The notes: a model not told the origin generated them from the letters alone. Positions 46,032-55,431 are shown, numbered from the stretch's first letter. The stretch is DNA of 64,000 nt from Phycisphaerae bacterium (GCA_028277645.1 JANQFV010000015.1:115298-179297); one strand, 5' to 3'. A program made the numbers and translations.

Positions 46032-47729
46032 CTACGCGATCTCCTCCATCACCGCAGCAATCAGCGGTCGCAGCGTACCCTCGGAGAAGTCGAACTTGCA
46101 GCCGGCGGCGGCGAAGAGCTCGGGCAACGGACGTGATCCGCCGAGGGCGAGGCCATTGCGGTACTCGGCGACGGCCTGCGTGTAGTCCTTCTGAGCGTTC
46201 TGCCAGATCTGCAACGCGCCGAGCTGCGCGATGCCGTATTCGACGTAGTAGAACGGCACCTCGAAAATGTGCAGTTTGCGGTGCCAACTGTGCCGGTCGC
46301 CGCGCTCGAGACCGCTCAGATCGAGCTCGGGCGCGAAGCGCTTGGTCAGCGATTGCCAGTAGTCCTTCCACGCATCGATGCCGTCGTCGACGTGTGTGTA
46401 CACGTAGTGCTGGAACGCATCGATGCTCGCCATGAACGGGAAGAACGTCACGATCTTCTCGAAGAAGCGACGGGTGGCGCGGGCGGTATCCTCGCCGAAG
46501 AAGTCGTTCGTATGGGGAAGCGACAGGCACTCCATGCCCATCGAGGCGACCTCCGCGAACTCGATCGGTGCACTGCGGTACGTAATGAACGGCTCGTTGC
46601 GACACGCCCAGGTGTGGAAGGCGTGACCACCTTCGTGCAGCAGCGTGCGCACATCGCCCTCGGTGCCGACTGCGTTCATGAAGATGAATGGCAGGCGGCG
46701 TTCGGAAAACGTCGCCTGGTATCCGCCGGGGGCTTTGCCCTTGCGGCTGTCGAGATCGAGCACGTCGCGTTCGCGCAGTGTGTCGAACACGCGACCGAGC
46801 TCCGGATTCACCTCGTGGAAGATCCGGCTGCAACCGGCGGTGAGCTCGTCGCTGGTCTCAAACGGCCGTAGCGGCGGCTTCAGATCGGGATCGACCGCCA
46901 TGTCCCACGGGCGGAGCGTCTCGACGCCCAGTTTCTCCCGGCGGACGTCGGCGAGTTTCTTTGCGGCGGGTACGACCACGCGCTCGATCGCATCGTGGAA
47001 TGCAAGGCAGTCCTCGGGCGCGTAATCGAAGCGTTCCATGCCGCGAAAGACGTACTCGCGATAGTCCCGGCAATCGGCGTTCAGCGCAATCTGGTGCCGC
47101 AGCTTGACCATCTCGACGTAGAGCGCGTCGATCTTGTCGGCGTCCTCGAGATAGCGGTCGACGGTCAGTCGATAAGCCTCCTCGCGCACGCTGCGATCGG
47201 TCTCTTCGAGGTAGCGGGCGAGCTGTTGGAGCGTCATCTCCTCGCCGTGGTAGGTCACGGTCATCGCGCCGGTGATCGCCTGGTACTGCGTGCGCAACTC
47301 GCTGTCTTTGACGAGCAGCGGAATGTTCTCCTCCCGGTAGAGCTCGACGGCGTTCCGCGTGCTGCGTTCCAGCATCTCGTAACGCTGCTCGGGCAGGTCG
47401 AACTGCTCGGCCAACTCTACAAACTTGCGGCGAATCTTGTCGCGCCAGGGCTCGGCGTGCGGCTGCACGTTCTGAATGAAGTGCAGGTAGGCCTGCTGGC
47501 GGGCTTCATCATCCGTCTGGCAGGTCATGGCGGTGTAGCGCTTGGTGCCCTCCTCATCGAAGCAAGCTTCGAGCTCGCTGATGTCGATCAGCCAGCGTTC
47601 GAGCTCTTCGACCGTCGAGATCGAACGTTCAACGAGTTCCTTGAAGTATGGCTCAGCGGTGGCCCACTCGCCAAAGTCCGCGTTCGCTTCGATGTATTGC
47701 CGGGGAAACTCCGCTGTCGCATCAGCCAT
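46032..47729 (-). CDS. pepF: M3-family oligoendopeptidase (PepF-like)
   Basis: Cytoplasmic zinc metallopeptidase that cuts oligopeptides. The zinc motif HEGGHAFHTW is at residues 365-369 (H365, E366, H369), with a downstream glutamate in EFAEVASMGMECLS. N-terminal helical domain: EELERWLIDISELEACFDEE, LGVETLRPWDMAVDPDLKPP. 565 aa is normal and there is no signal peptide. ATG at 47729 has AAAGG 7-8 nt upstream; an upstream in-frame extension to 47786 is not supported. Copies B and C of the palindrome flank the gene. Confidence 0.92.
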   Translation of the reverse strand: MADATAEFPRQYIEANADFGEWATAEPYFKELVERSISTVEELERWLIDISELEACFDEEGTKRYTAMTCQTDDEARQQAYLHFIQNVQPHAEPWRDKIRRKFVELAEQFDLPEQRYEMLERSTRNAVELYREENIPLLVKDSELRTQYQAITGAMTVTYHGEEMTLQQLARYLEETDRSVREEAYRLTVDRYLEDADKIDALYVEMVKLRHQIALNADCRDYREYVFRGMERFDYAPEDCLAFHDAIERVVVPAAKKLADVRREKLGVETLRPWDMAVDPDLKPPLRPFETSDELTAGCSRIFHEVNPELGRVFDTLRERDVLDLDSRKGKAPGGYQATFSERRLPFIFMNAVGTEGDVRTLLHEGGHAFHTWACRNEPFITYRSAPIEFAEVASMGMECLSLPHTNDFFGEDTARATRRFFEKIVTFFPFMASIDAFQHYVYTHVDDGIDAWKDYWQSLTKRFAPELDLSGLERGDRHSWHRKLHIFEVPFYYVEYGIAQLGALQIWQNAQKDYTQAVAEYRNGLALGGSRPLPELFAAAGCKFDFSEGTLRPLIAAVMEEIA

Positions 47730-47802
47730 GAAATACACCTTTCTCGCTATGTAGAGCGGGCTTCGCTCGCCGCGATTGGTTCGCACGTTAACGGAAGTGA
47801 TC

Positions 47803-47819
47803 GGCGGGTGAAACCCGCC
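47803..47819. repeat. GC hairpin GGCGGGT-GAA-ACCCGCC
   Basis: Perfect 7-bp stem with a 3-nt loop in the pepF upstream region, followed by CTA as in the copy at 45996. The T-A changes keep pairing, which suggests a selected hairpin or a shared mobile origin. Confidence 0.6.
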
Positions 47820-47845
47820 CTAATCGGTTGCCCGGCTCGGGCGCC

Positions 47846-47938
47846 GTCATTCCGACGACCAGAGGGAGGAGGAATCTGCCCTCCTACCGACACAACCGCG
47901 TAATCGCGCGTAGATTCCTCGCTGCGCTTCGGAATGAC
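47846..47938. repeat. Dispersed ~92-bp imperfect palindrome, copy C
   Basis: Left arm GTCATTCCGACGA (47846-47858) and right arm CTGCGCTTCGGAATGAC (47922-47938), with inner GGAGGAATCT and AGATTCCTC. The centre differs from the other copies. It lies between the pepF start and the GH31 stop. Confidence 0.8.
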
Positions 47939-47960
47939 GGATGTCGCGGGCTGCTCGGCG

Positions 47961-50900
47961 CTACGGCAGGTTCACCACCGCAATGACGCCCGAATCGGCG
48001 TCGCTGCCGCTACCAGCGACCACGCCGCTGTCGGTGACGACCTCGATCTGGACTGTCCGGCTGGGCGCGGCCGTCAGGCCCGATACTTCCGCGACCTCGA
48101 CGGTCACGGTGTTGCCGACTTGCGTCGCCGTGTAGCGGGCCAAACGGTATTGGTCAGACTGGTACCCGTAGCCATCGCCGGCGTCTTCGTAGAGCCAGCC
48201 CTCGGCATAGCCGCCGGCATCAAGCGAGACGACCAGTGTGAGCGGGTCGAGCGCGACCTCGCCGGTGTACTCCATCACCGGACCGAGCGGAATGATCGCT
48301 CCATCGCGCACCCGCAGATCGGGCATGTTCACGTCGGTCGCGCTATTCTCGCCAACCAGCGAGATCGTGCGCCACACGCCGCTCGGCAGTGCAGGCGTCG
48401 GCGCGGAGCCGGCGTACTCGGACACGTTCGGCACGATGAGCAGATCGGCGCCGAGCATGAACGCTACGTCTTCTTCACGCAGGTTCAGGTCCGCGGGATC
48501 AGCGAAGAACACCGGTCGCATGACCGGCAGACCGTTGAGCGTGGACTCCTGGAAGAGCGTGTAGAGATACGGCATGAGCCGATAGCGCCGCTGAATCGAA
48601 GTTCGGCAGGAGTCCTCGACCGCCGAGCCGTACGACCACGGCTCCTGGTCGACGCCGCTACCGTCGTAATGCACTCGGCAGAACGGGACGAACACGCCCA
48701 GCCCCACCCAACGGGCATACAGGTCGGCGGTCGCGTCGCCACCGAAACCGCCGATGTCCGGTCCAGCGAACGGCTGGCCGGAGAGTCCCATGTTCAGCAC
48801 CATCGGCACCGAGTAGGACAAGTGGTCCCAGTTACCGATGTTGTCGCCGGTCCACATGGCGGCGTAACGGTGCCCGCCGATGAAGCTGGCCCGCGACAGG
48901 ACGAACGGACGCTTGTCCGGATTGGCAGCCATGATGCCCTCACGCGACGCGCGCGACATCAACATGCCGTAGACGTTGTGATACTGGTAGTGCGGGCCCT
49001 CGGTCAGGCCACCGCCGCCGCGGTGCCAGCAGTCAAGCGGCATGGAGTGGTTCGGCCCGTCGAAGATGCCGGGTTCGTTCATGTCGTTCCAGACACCGTC
49101 GATGCCCGTCGCCATGAAGTTGGCGTACAAGCCGGCCCACCACGCGCGGGTCTCGGGCCGCGTGAAGTCCGGGAAGTGACACTGGCCGGGCCAGACCTCG
49201 CCGGTGTACCAGCTTCCGGACGCGTTGTAGATCCAGTGATCGCCAGCCGAGCCCTGGTCGTCGACGAAGTAGCCCGACTCGACTTTCACACCGGGGTCGA
49301 TCATCCAGACAGTGTGGAAACCGTCCGCGTGCAGGTCGCTGTTCAGCGTCCACGGATCGGGGAATCCGGACGGGCTGAACGTGAAGATGCGGAAACCGTC
49401 CATGTAGTCGATATCGAACCAGATCACGTCGCACGGGATGTCACGCGTGCGGAACTCGTTCGCAATCCAGCGGGCGTAGCTCTCCGGGGCGTACGAGTAG
49501 CGGCTCTGCTGATAGCCCAGCGCCCACAGCGGCGGCATCGCGATTCGCCCGATGAAATCCGTCAGGCGTGTGATGACTTCCTGCGGCGTATCACCTTCGA
49601 ACAGGTAGATTGGGAACGCCGGTCCTTCGGCCGCGAAGACGATGTCGAAAGTCAGGTCCATGCGGCAACGGAACGTCGTGTCCGCCAGCACGCCGTACGC
49701 CGTGCCATTCGGTCGCACGGCCAACACCCACGGGTGCGACTGGTAGAGGCTCGGGTTCCATGGACCGTAGCCGTAGGCGTCGGTGTTCCAGGCTTCGGTC
49801 GAATGGCCGTTGCGGAGCAGACCGCCGCAGACCTCGCCGGTGCCGTAGAGGCTGGTGCCGGGCTCGATCGGAATCCACGCGACGTGTCGATCGCCGGAGA
49901 CGAAGAACTGCGGTTCGATCGCCCAGGGCTGCAGAGCCGGTCCGTAGACGACCGGCTCGGAGACCATCGACAGCGACATGGGCATTTCGGCGTAGACCGC
50001 ATCGTCCGGGTAGAAGCGCGTTGCGTTGGGGCCGAGGTCCTCGGCGATCACGCCCGATTGCGCGATGCCGCTCATGCCAAGTTGGAACTCAAGCAGATCG
50101 CCCATGTCGACGTCATTGTCAGTGTCGTAGTCCGGCTCGGTGCACGACGGCGTCTCGGGTCCGTCCATGCAGCCCTCGAACACGAGGAAATCGTTGCCGT
50201 CGGAGACGCAGTCGTTGTTCAGGTCGACCGGCGAGCAGCCGATCGTGATCGAGCTCAGACTGACCTGCACGTACTCGTTGGCTTCGATGTTGCCGTCGTT
50301 GTCGAGCGAGGCCGGGACCTGAAGCTGGTACTGCAGCGACGTGAACTCATTGGTCGGATACGGGCCGAGCGCCAAGTAGATGTCGCTCGGCACGGAGCCG
50401 AATTCCGCTACCAGGTCGAGCGTAGCCTCCATGTAGCTACCGCTCGCAGCCGCCAGGTCGCCGGACACGTCGAACCAGCCGATCCAACTGTTGTCGACCT
50501 CGTTGCCGACGTAGGCGTCCCAGGCGGCGACGGTACCGTTCTTGTCCCACGGTGCCGACTGCTGCGAGCCGGGGTTGTCCGACACGAAAATGAAGTGGTC
50601 GTTGCCCGACCGCGCACCGGTGGCGGCGATGTAGAGCGTTGTGTCGCGCACGCCGGCGTATAGCTCATAGCCGTTGTTCTCAGCCACGAGGATGGCGTCT
50701 TCATCGAGAATGCCGTCGACGTTCCACTGCACGGAGTTGGAGCCGATGGTCAGCACGTGCCAGTCGGCACCGAAGTTGTTGTCCCAGGTGCCGAAGCCGT
50801 TGTTGAAGACAAAGTCGAGCTGGTAGGCGCCAGCGTCTGCGGTGACCGTCTTTTCCCACACACCTTCACCGGCGTTCCAGCTCATCGGCGGATCGGGATT

Positions 50901-51119
50901 GACGCCGATGCTCCAGTCGTTGAAGCCGTAGTGCAGGTAGACCTGCCCCGCACTCTCCAGCACGCGCCCGCTCGGGTCGTACTGGATGGTGACCGACTCC
51001 CCGGCCTGGACCGGGTAGGGGTCGACGCCGACAGTATCGGCGGACGAGGGGAGTGCAAACGCGTTTAGTGCGATGGCTGTGAATAGGCAGCCGACGAGTT
51101 CCCAGCGCGAGCGGAGCAT
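47961..51119 (-). CDS. Secreted GH31 glycosidase with N-terminal CBM25-like domain and internal dockerin-like segment
   Basis: Alpha-glucosidase/alpha-xylosidase-type hydrolase, 1052 aa. Signal peptide (LVGCLFTAIALNAFALPSSA), then a CBM25-like starch-binding domain (residues ~35-120, VYLHYGFNDWSIG). A beta-domain (CBM9-like, ~125-290) and a dockerin-like calcium segment follow (CSPVDLNNDCVSDGNDFLVF and DTDNDVDMGDLLEFQLGMSG, ~295-355). The GH31 catalytic module has nucleophile D679 in GVWNDMNEPG and acid/base D759 in WTGDNIGNWDHL, plus the RVHYDGS and ADLLIVPNVSEY segments. The C-terminal beta-domain includes GWLYEDAGDGYGYQ. The dockerin-like segment is internal instead of terminal. ATG at 51119 gives the signal peptide. 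Confidence 0.9.
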   Translation of the reverse strand: MLRSRWELVGCLFTAIALNAFALPSSADTVGVDPYPVQAGESVTIQYDPSGRVLESAGQVYLHYGFNDWSIGVNPDPPMSWNAGEGVWEKTVTADAGAYQLDFVFNNGFGTWDNNFGADWHVLTIGSNSVQWNVDGILDEDAILVAENNGYELYAGVRDTTLYIAATGARSGNDHFIFVSDNPGSQQSAPWDKNGTVAAWDAYVGNEVDNSWIGWFDVSGDLAAASGSYMEATLDLVAEFGSVPSDIYLALGPYPTNEFTSLQYQLQVPASLDNDGNIEANEYVQVSLSSITIGCSPVDLNNDCVSDGNDFLVFEGCMDGPETPSCTEPDYDTDNDVDMGDLLEFQLGMSGIAQSGVIAEDLGPNATRFYPDDAVYAEMPMSLSMVSEPVVYGPALQPWAIEPQFFVSGDRHVAWIPIEPGTSLYGTGEVCGGLLRNGHSTEAWNTDAYGYGPWNPSLYQSHPWVLAVRPNGTAYGVLADTTFRCRMDLTFDIVFAAEGPAFPIYLFEGDTPQEVITRLTDFIGRIAMPPLWALGYQQSRYSYAPESYARWIANEFRTRDIPCDVIWFDIDYMDGFRIFTFSPSGFPDPWTLNSDLHADGFHTVWMIDPGVKVESGYFVDDQGSAGDHWIYNASGSWYTGEVWPGQCHFPDFTRPETRAWWAGLYANFMATGIDGVWNDMNEPGIFDGPNHSMPLDCWHRGGGGLTEGPHYQYHNVYGMLMSRASREGIMAANPDKRPFVLSRASFIGGHRYAAMWTGDNIGNWDHLSYSVPMVLNMGLSGQPFAGPDIGGFGGDATADLYARWVGLGVFVPFCRVHYDGSGVDQEPWSYGSAVEDSCRTSIQRRYRLMPYLYTLFQESTLNGLPVMRPVFFADPADLNLREEDVAFMLGADLLIVPNVSEYAGSAPTPALPSGVWRTISLVGENSATDVNMPDLRVRDGAIIPLGPVMEYTGEVALDPLTLVVSLDAGGYAEGWLYEDAGDGYGYQSDQYRLARYTATQVGNTVTVEVAEVSGLTAAPSRTVQIEVVTDSGVVAGSGSDADSGVIAVVNLP

Positions 51120-51439
51120 TCGTGCGTCCTTTCCCGGAATGACCGAGTCGAGAGTTATCGCCTAACCCCATTAGTGTAGCAGGGATGTGGGGTGGTTTCG
51201 AAGGTGAAATGGGGGAAGTACGAGGGCATCCGACGTGGAAAGTCCCAGTTGATGGACTTGACAACTCGTCCCTGAGAACCGCCCGCGGCACGGCCGCATT
51301 CGTCGAAACGGCGAATGACGCCCCAGATCAGGTGCATCGTGCGTGTCAGTTCATTTGGCGCGTTAGTGTCGTGTCGCTGACGTGGCCAACTGAAACCACC
51401 AAGCGATAATTCGAGTGGATTCGTTGAAGGAGCCTATCG
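51120..51439. other. Divergent promoter region between GH31 and XRE genes
   Basis: A weak sigma70-like pair faces the XRE gene: TGGCCA (51383-51388) and GATAAT (51405-51410), 16 bp apart. The remainder has short open frames without ribosome-binding sites. Nothing else was recognised. Confidence 0.3.
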
Positions 51440-52132
51440 ATGCCGCTGTTGAAGCACGACGTAGTCCGCAGACTGCGCGAGCAGAAGTGCTGGAGCCAAG
51501 AGGAGCTCGGTCACCGTGCGGGAGTCTCGCCTCGGACAATTCAACGTATCGAATCCGGGTCAGCCGCTAAGCTTGACACGATCGCATTAGTCGCCGAGGC
51601 CTTAGAGATACCGCCCGAGGATCTGATACGGGAGCCCCCGCCCACAGTTCCGCATCCGACTCCGACCACTGGAAGTTGTCACGACCCAGCCGATATCGGG
51701 CCAATCCCGGTCGTTCTGCATCGCATGAGTGACGGTAACGAGCTTCTCGACATAGCGATGGGCTCATTGGCCATGCTGCCACACACACGCGGGATAACCG
51801 ATCCGAAAGACGCGAAAGACATTGGTAGCCTGTTCGAAGACCTTGGTGACTACGGAGACATCGGAGACGAGTTGTCTACTTCTGCTAAGCTTGCGGCCGG
51901 TATTGCACTCACTGGCCGGCTGCGTGAGCTTAAGGCGCGTGGATGGTGGATTTTCGCAGCGAAGAAGCGGCACTCCTTTATGTTCCCTACAGGCACCCCA
52001 CGTACAATGCCGTGGACCACTGGTGTCATCATGGCGACTAGAGCGGACGACTCTGCAGTCCTTCATCGTGAGGTCGGCGAACCTGTCGCGCTGGTTGTGA
52101 TTCCCAAGGACTGCAGTTTCTCGTGGAGATAA
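51440..52132 (+). CDS. XRE-family HTH regulator with unknown C-terminal domain
   Basis: Residues ~8-60 are a Cro/CI helix-turn-helix (VVRRLREQKCWSQEELGHRA, then GVSPRTIQRIESGSAAKLDT). A proline-rich linker (REPPPTVPHPTPTTG) joins a ~150-residue domain I do not recognise, with DIAMGSLAMLPH, LRELKARGWWIFAAKKRHSF and VALVVIPKDCSFSW. The C-terminal half may bind a small ligand or a partner protein. ATG at 51440 has AAGGAG 8 nt upstream. It is monocistronic, with a strong hairpin after the stop. Confidence 0.75.
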   Translation: MPLLKHDVVRRLREQKCWSQEELGHRAGVSPRTIQRIESGSAAKLDTIALVAEALEIPPEDLIREPPPTVPHPTPTTGSCHDPADIGPIPVVLHRMSDGNELLDIAMGSLAMLPHTRGITDPKDAKDIGSLFEDLGDYGDIGDELSTSAKLAAGIALTGRLRELKARGWWIFAAKKRHSFMFPTGTPRTMPWTTGVIMATRADDSAVLHREVGEPVALVVIPKDCSFSWR

Positions 52133-52147
52133 CGTCGGTCGAGGTTT

Positions 52148-52173
52148 AACGTCCGGCCGGGAGGCCGGACGTT
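52148..52173. terminator. Perfect 11-bp hairpin after the XRE gene
   Basis: AACGTCCGGCC (52148-52158) and GGCCGGACGTT (52163-52173) with a 4-nt GGGA loop, 15 bp after the XRE stop. No T-run follows on either strand, so termination would be non-canonical; it may be another repeat-type hairpin. Confidence 0.5.
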
Positions 52174-52312
52174 ACGACGCGACGCGCTCGGCTGATCGGA
52201 GCGTACCGGGCAGCCCACTCCCGTTTGCCTCCACCCCCCCGCCGCTCTAAACTCTCCGCTGTGGCTGATTTGCGGCTTGGGCCGCGGGCCGGTCGATTGT
52301 GGGAGAATGCTC

Positions 52313-53347
52313 ATGCGCGTACACCGATGGACCATCGTGGTGTTGGCGACACTGCTGGGCGGCGCGAACGCCGGCTTGGCCGAGATTATCTCGATTTCCG
52401 GCTCCGCCGAAGCCAGCGTGCAGGAGATCGTCGACGGCAGCTCGGGCGATCTCGACGAGGCGAGCGATACGTTCCCCGGCACGATGAGTGCGCTGCCGCT
52501 CCAGGTCGCGGCCACGCTGTTCGACTCCGATGAGGACGCCGCCGGAATCGCCGCCGCCCAAGTCGCCGACCCGACGACGGCGTTGGGCACCAACCCGTCC
52601 GATTTCGCGCTCGATATCACGCTCAACAGCACGCCGGACGCAGATTACTACATCGGCAGCGCGACGGTCGAGGAGGTACGCACGATCCGGTTCAGTCCGA
52701 CCGAGGCCGGCGCCGCCACGGGCGAGACCGTCTCGTTCAATGGACGGTTCTTCCTCGACGGAGCGCTGATCATTTTCGCCGACGCGAGCGTGACCGACCT
52801 GTCGGACACCGAAGTCGAGCTGCGAGTCAATATCACCCAGGCGGGCAGCAGCGTGTTCTCCGGCACGATTCTGCTGCGCGGCACGTCCGGCGGCACCAAT
52901 CTGTCGACGACCGGCAGCTTCCCGCAGAGCCAGGTGAACATCGCGGACTTCTCCGTGCTGGTGCCGGAGCTATCCGTGTTTCAGGTGATCACGTTCCCGG
53001 AGACGTTCTTGACGTTTCCGTACGAAGCGGTGGTGGAGGAGGAGTTCGAGCTGCGCGCGACCGTCAGTGTCGAGGCGAAGAATCAGCCGGGCGTCGGTGT
53101 CGCCGCACTGGTCGGCATCCCGATCTCCAGCTTTGAGGACGTGGTCAGCTTCACCAGCAACGCCGCGCTGACGCAGAAGATGATCACGATGCTCAAGAAT
53201 GAGCGTGCGCACCCGACTGGCGTACCGGCCTTTCCCAAGACCTACCCCGCACCGTTCGTGTTGTGCGGGCTGTTCGGGTTCGAGTTCGTGCTGGGCCTGA
53301 TCGCGTTCGGCACACTGCGGGCGTCTCGACCGCTGCGGAGACGTTGA
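52313..53347 (+). CDS. Exported protein with C-terminal membrane/arginine sorting-like tail
   Basis: 344 aa. Signal peptide (RWTIVVLATLLGGANAGLAE), a beta-rich body of unknown family (e.g. VEELRV-like strands; VELRVNITQAGSSVFSGTIL), and a C-terminus PAPFVLCGLFGFEFVLGLIA followed by RASRPLRRR. The order 'short motif with P and C-G, hydrophobic helix, basic cluster' is the layout of C-terminal sorting signals such as PEP-CTERM, but no PEP motif is present. It might be processed by a rhombosortase- or exosortase-like enzyme, or just be a C-terminal membrane anchor. ATG at 52313 has GGGAG 7 nt upstream. It is 7 bp upstream of the permease gene, so cotranscription is likely. Confidence 0.65.
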   Translation: MRVHRWTIVVLATLLGGANAGLAEIISISGSAEASVQEIVDGSSGDLDEASDTFPGTMSALPLQVAATLFDSDEDAAGIAAAQVADPTTALGTNPSDFALDITLNSTPDADYYIGSATVEEVRTIRFSPTEAGAATGETVSFNGRFFLDGALIIFADASVTDLSDTEVELRVNITQAGSSVFSGTILLRGTSGGTNLSTTGSFPQSQVNIADFSVLVPELSVFQVITFPETFLTFPYEAVVEEEFELRATVSVEAKNQPGVGVAALVGIPISSFEDVVSFTSNAALTQKMITMLKNERAHPTGVPAFPKTYPAPFVLCGLFGFEFVLGLIAFGTLRASRPLRRR

Positions 53348-53354
53348 CCCGCGT

Positions 53355-54578
53355 ATGTTCTACCTTCGCCTGGTCATCACATCGCTGCGCAGCCTCGACA
53401 GCCATTTTCTGCGCTCACTGCTGGCAACACTGGGCGTGCTGATCGGCGTGTCGTCGGTCGTGGCCAGCATGTCGCTACTGGAGGGGGCATCGAACGACAT
53501 CTTCCGACGGTTCAAATCGCTCGGCGCGAATGTGCTGTACGTCTTCCCCGAGACGGCCCGCGTTGAGGGGCGCATCGTCGGGCAGGCGCAGACGCTTGTG
53601 CTGGACGACGTCGATACGTTGCTGGAGGAACTGCCCGACGACATTCAGCAGATCGCGCCCGAGGCGGTCGGCGGCACGACAATCAAGCGTTTTCAGAATT
53701 CGGACAACTTCTCGCTGATCGCGACCACGCTCGACTACTTTGAAATCAATGACTTCAACGCCGAGCAAGGCCGGATCTTCAACGCCGGCGAGTCAAACAG
53801 CGCCGACGCTTCCATCTGCATCCTGGGGGCCAAGGTTGCGGAGAAGCTGTTCAGCGGTGCCGATCCGGTCGGCCAGACGGTGAAGGTCGGCAACACGACC
53901 TGCCGCGTGATCGGCGTGCTCGAAGAGAAAGGAAATCTCGGCTTCATCAACGCCGACGAGACGGTGTACGTGCCGATCCAGACCGGACTGAAGCGGTTCT
54001 TCAACCGCAAGTGGCTGGACCGGCTGACGGTGGCCGCCACGGACCCGGAGAAGCTGGACGATCTGGAGCAGAGCATCAAGAAGGTGCTGCGGCACGAGCA
54101 CCGCATCCCGGTCGGTCAGGACGATGACTTCCGCATCTTCAACCAGGAGGAGGCACTCCAGAACATCACCGGTGCGATGCTGGTCTTCAAGGTCGTCTTC
54201 TATTCGATTGCGGGCATCAGTCTGGTCGTGGGCGGCATCGGGATCATGAACATTATGCTGGTCTCGGTCACCGAGCGCACGCGTGAGATCGGCGTGCGCA
54301 TGGCCGTAGGTGCCCGGCGCAGCGACATTCTTCTGCAGTTCCTCGTCGAAGCGCTGGTGATCAGCCTGGTCGGCGGCGGTCTGGGCCTGTTGCTGGGCGC
54401 GATGTTCGCCGACGTGATGGAGAAGGTGCTGGTCCAGATGAACTTCAAGACCGAGATCAACGCGACGGTGATTATCTATTCGCTGGTCACGGCAATTGCG
54501 GTCGGCGTGTTCAGCGGGATTTACCCGGCGTTCAAAGCCAGCCGGCTGGATCCGGTCGAGGCGCTGCGCTACGAGTGA
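53355..54578 (+). CDS. MacB-type ABC transporter permease (FtsX-like)
   Basis: Permease half of a MacB/LolCE-class exporter or mechanotransmission complex. One N-terminal helix (SLLATLGVLIGVSSVVASMS), a large periplasmic MacB_PCD domain (residues ~50-270, FEINDFNAEQGRIFNAGESN; DPVGQTVKVGNTTCRVIGVL), then three helices of the FtsX domain (SIAGISLVVGGIGIMNIMLV with SVTERTREIGVRMAVGARRS; LVEALVISLVGGGLGLLLGA). The end PAFKASRLDPVEALRYE is the family hallmark. 407 aa is complete. No ATPase gene is adjacent; the partner must be encoded elsewhere. The start is 7 bp after the previous stop. Confidence 0.92.
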   Translation: MFYLRLVITSLRSLDSHFLRSLLATLGVLIGVSSVVASMSLLEGASNDIFRRFKSLGANVLYVFPETARVEGRIVGQAQTLVLDDVDTLLEELPDDIQQIAPEAVGGTTIKRFQNSDNFSLIATTLDYFEINDFNAEQGRIFNAGESNSADASICILGAKVAEKLFSGADPVGQTVKVGNTTCRVIGVLEEKGNLGFINADETVYVPIQTGLKRFFNRKWLDRLTVAATDPEKLDDLEQSIKKVLRHEHRIPVGQDDDFRIFNQEEALQNITGAMLVFKVVFYSIAGISLVVGGIGIMNIMLVSVTERTREIGVRMAVGARRSDILLQFLVEALVISLVGGGLGLLLGAMFADVMEKVLVQMNFKTEINATVIIYSLVTAIAVGVFSGIYPAFKASRLDPVEALRYE

Positions 54579-54611
54579 CGGCGGCGCGACCATCCCGAAA
54601 CGGGACATGAT

Positions 54612-55202
54612 ATGCCTGTTCAGTTTGAGTGCTCGAACTGCCATCAACCGATCGAGGTCGATGACGAATACGCCGGACAGTCGGCGGCCTGTCCGTACTG
54701 CCGGGCGGTGCTGACGGTTCCGATGAGTTCGACGTTCGAAGCGCCGGTCGCCGTGACGGCGCGGCCGGCGGCGCCTTCTGCAATTCCGTCGATTCCCGTG
54801 GAAGGTGACGCGGAAGAGCAACCGATCTCGGCACCGTCACCTGTGCGCACACGCAACGCCCGGTTGCTGGGCAATGGTGCGTTGGCGTCCGCCGCGATCG
54901 CGATGTTACTCTTCGCCGTTGCGTTCGCGATCGGAACGGCCCGGATCGTGCAGGAATACGGCGGAAATCCGCCGGTGCGATTTACGGAAGAGGAGACGCG
55001 CGCACTTCAGGAATCTCTCGGGCAGAATCCCGCGATTGTGACGTGCATGATCGGCGGCGCATTTGTGGCGGTGATCGGCCTGATCTTGGCACTGATCAGC
55101 CTCTCGCAGGACGCGCGGGGGAACTGGCGGGCACTCGTTGCGGGCGCTGTCTGCGGTTTGTTTCTGCTGTGCAATTGTGGGTTGCCGTTGGTTGTCGGTT
55201 GA
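54612..55202 (+). CDS. Zinc-ribbon membrane protein
   Basis: An N-terminal CxxC...CxxC ribbon (C7, C10, C27, C30; FECSNCHQPIEVDDEY, AACPYC), a proline-rich linker with EEQPISAPSPVRT, and two transmembrane helices (GALASAAIAMLLFAVAFAIG; CMIGGAFVAVIGLILALISL) plus a final hydrophobic end (GAVCGLFLLCNCGLPLVVG). Proteins of this layout are frequent in planctomycetes and have no assigned function. It starts 33 bp after the permease gene and may be a third member of that transcript. Confidence 0.7.
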   Translation: MPVQFECSNCHQPIEVDDEYAGQSAACPYCRAVLTVPMSSTFEAPVAVTARPAAPSAIPSIPVEGDAEEQPISAPSPVRTRNARLLGNGALASAAIAMLLFAVAFAIGTARIVQEYGGNPPVRFTEEETRALQESLGQNPAIVTCMIGGAFVAVIGLILALISLSQDARGNWRALVAGAVCGLFLLCNCGLPLVVG

Positions 55203-55431
55203 CTGCAAACGCATTCATCACACGCGATTCACGCCAAATTAACGGCTCCGGCGATTTGCGAATTGTCGGAGATTGTAGACGCGCGACACCCGGGGACACG
55301 GTCGATTGAATTTTTCCATCGTAACACGCGTCGAAAGCGCACGTTACGTAGGCGCGCATTGATTCTGACTTGACGCGTGCCTACGCTTGATCGGCAGAGC
55401 CGAATGGCGTTGCCGGAAAGGCAGGTGTGCG

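Noticed and set aside
47934..50663. A 909-codon plus-strand open frame opposite the GH31 gene
   Set aside because: Shadow frame: Arg/Val/Asp-biased composition, no domain, and GH31 catalytic motifs are on the other strand.
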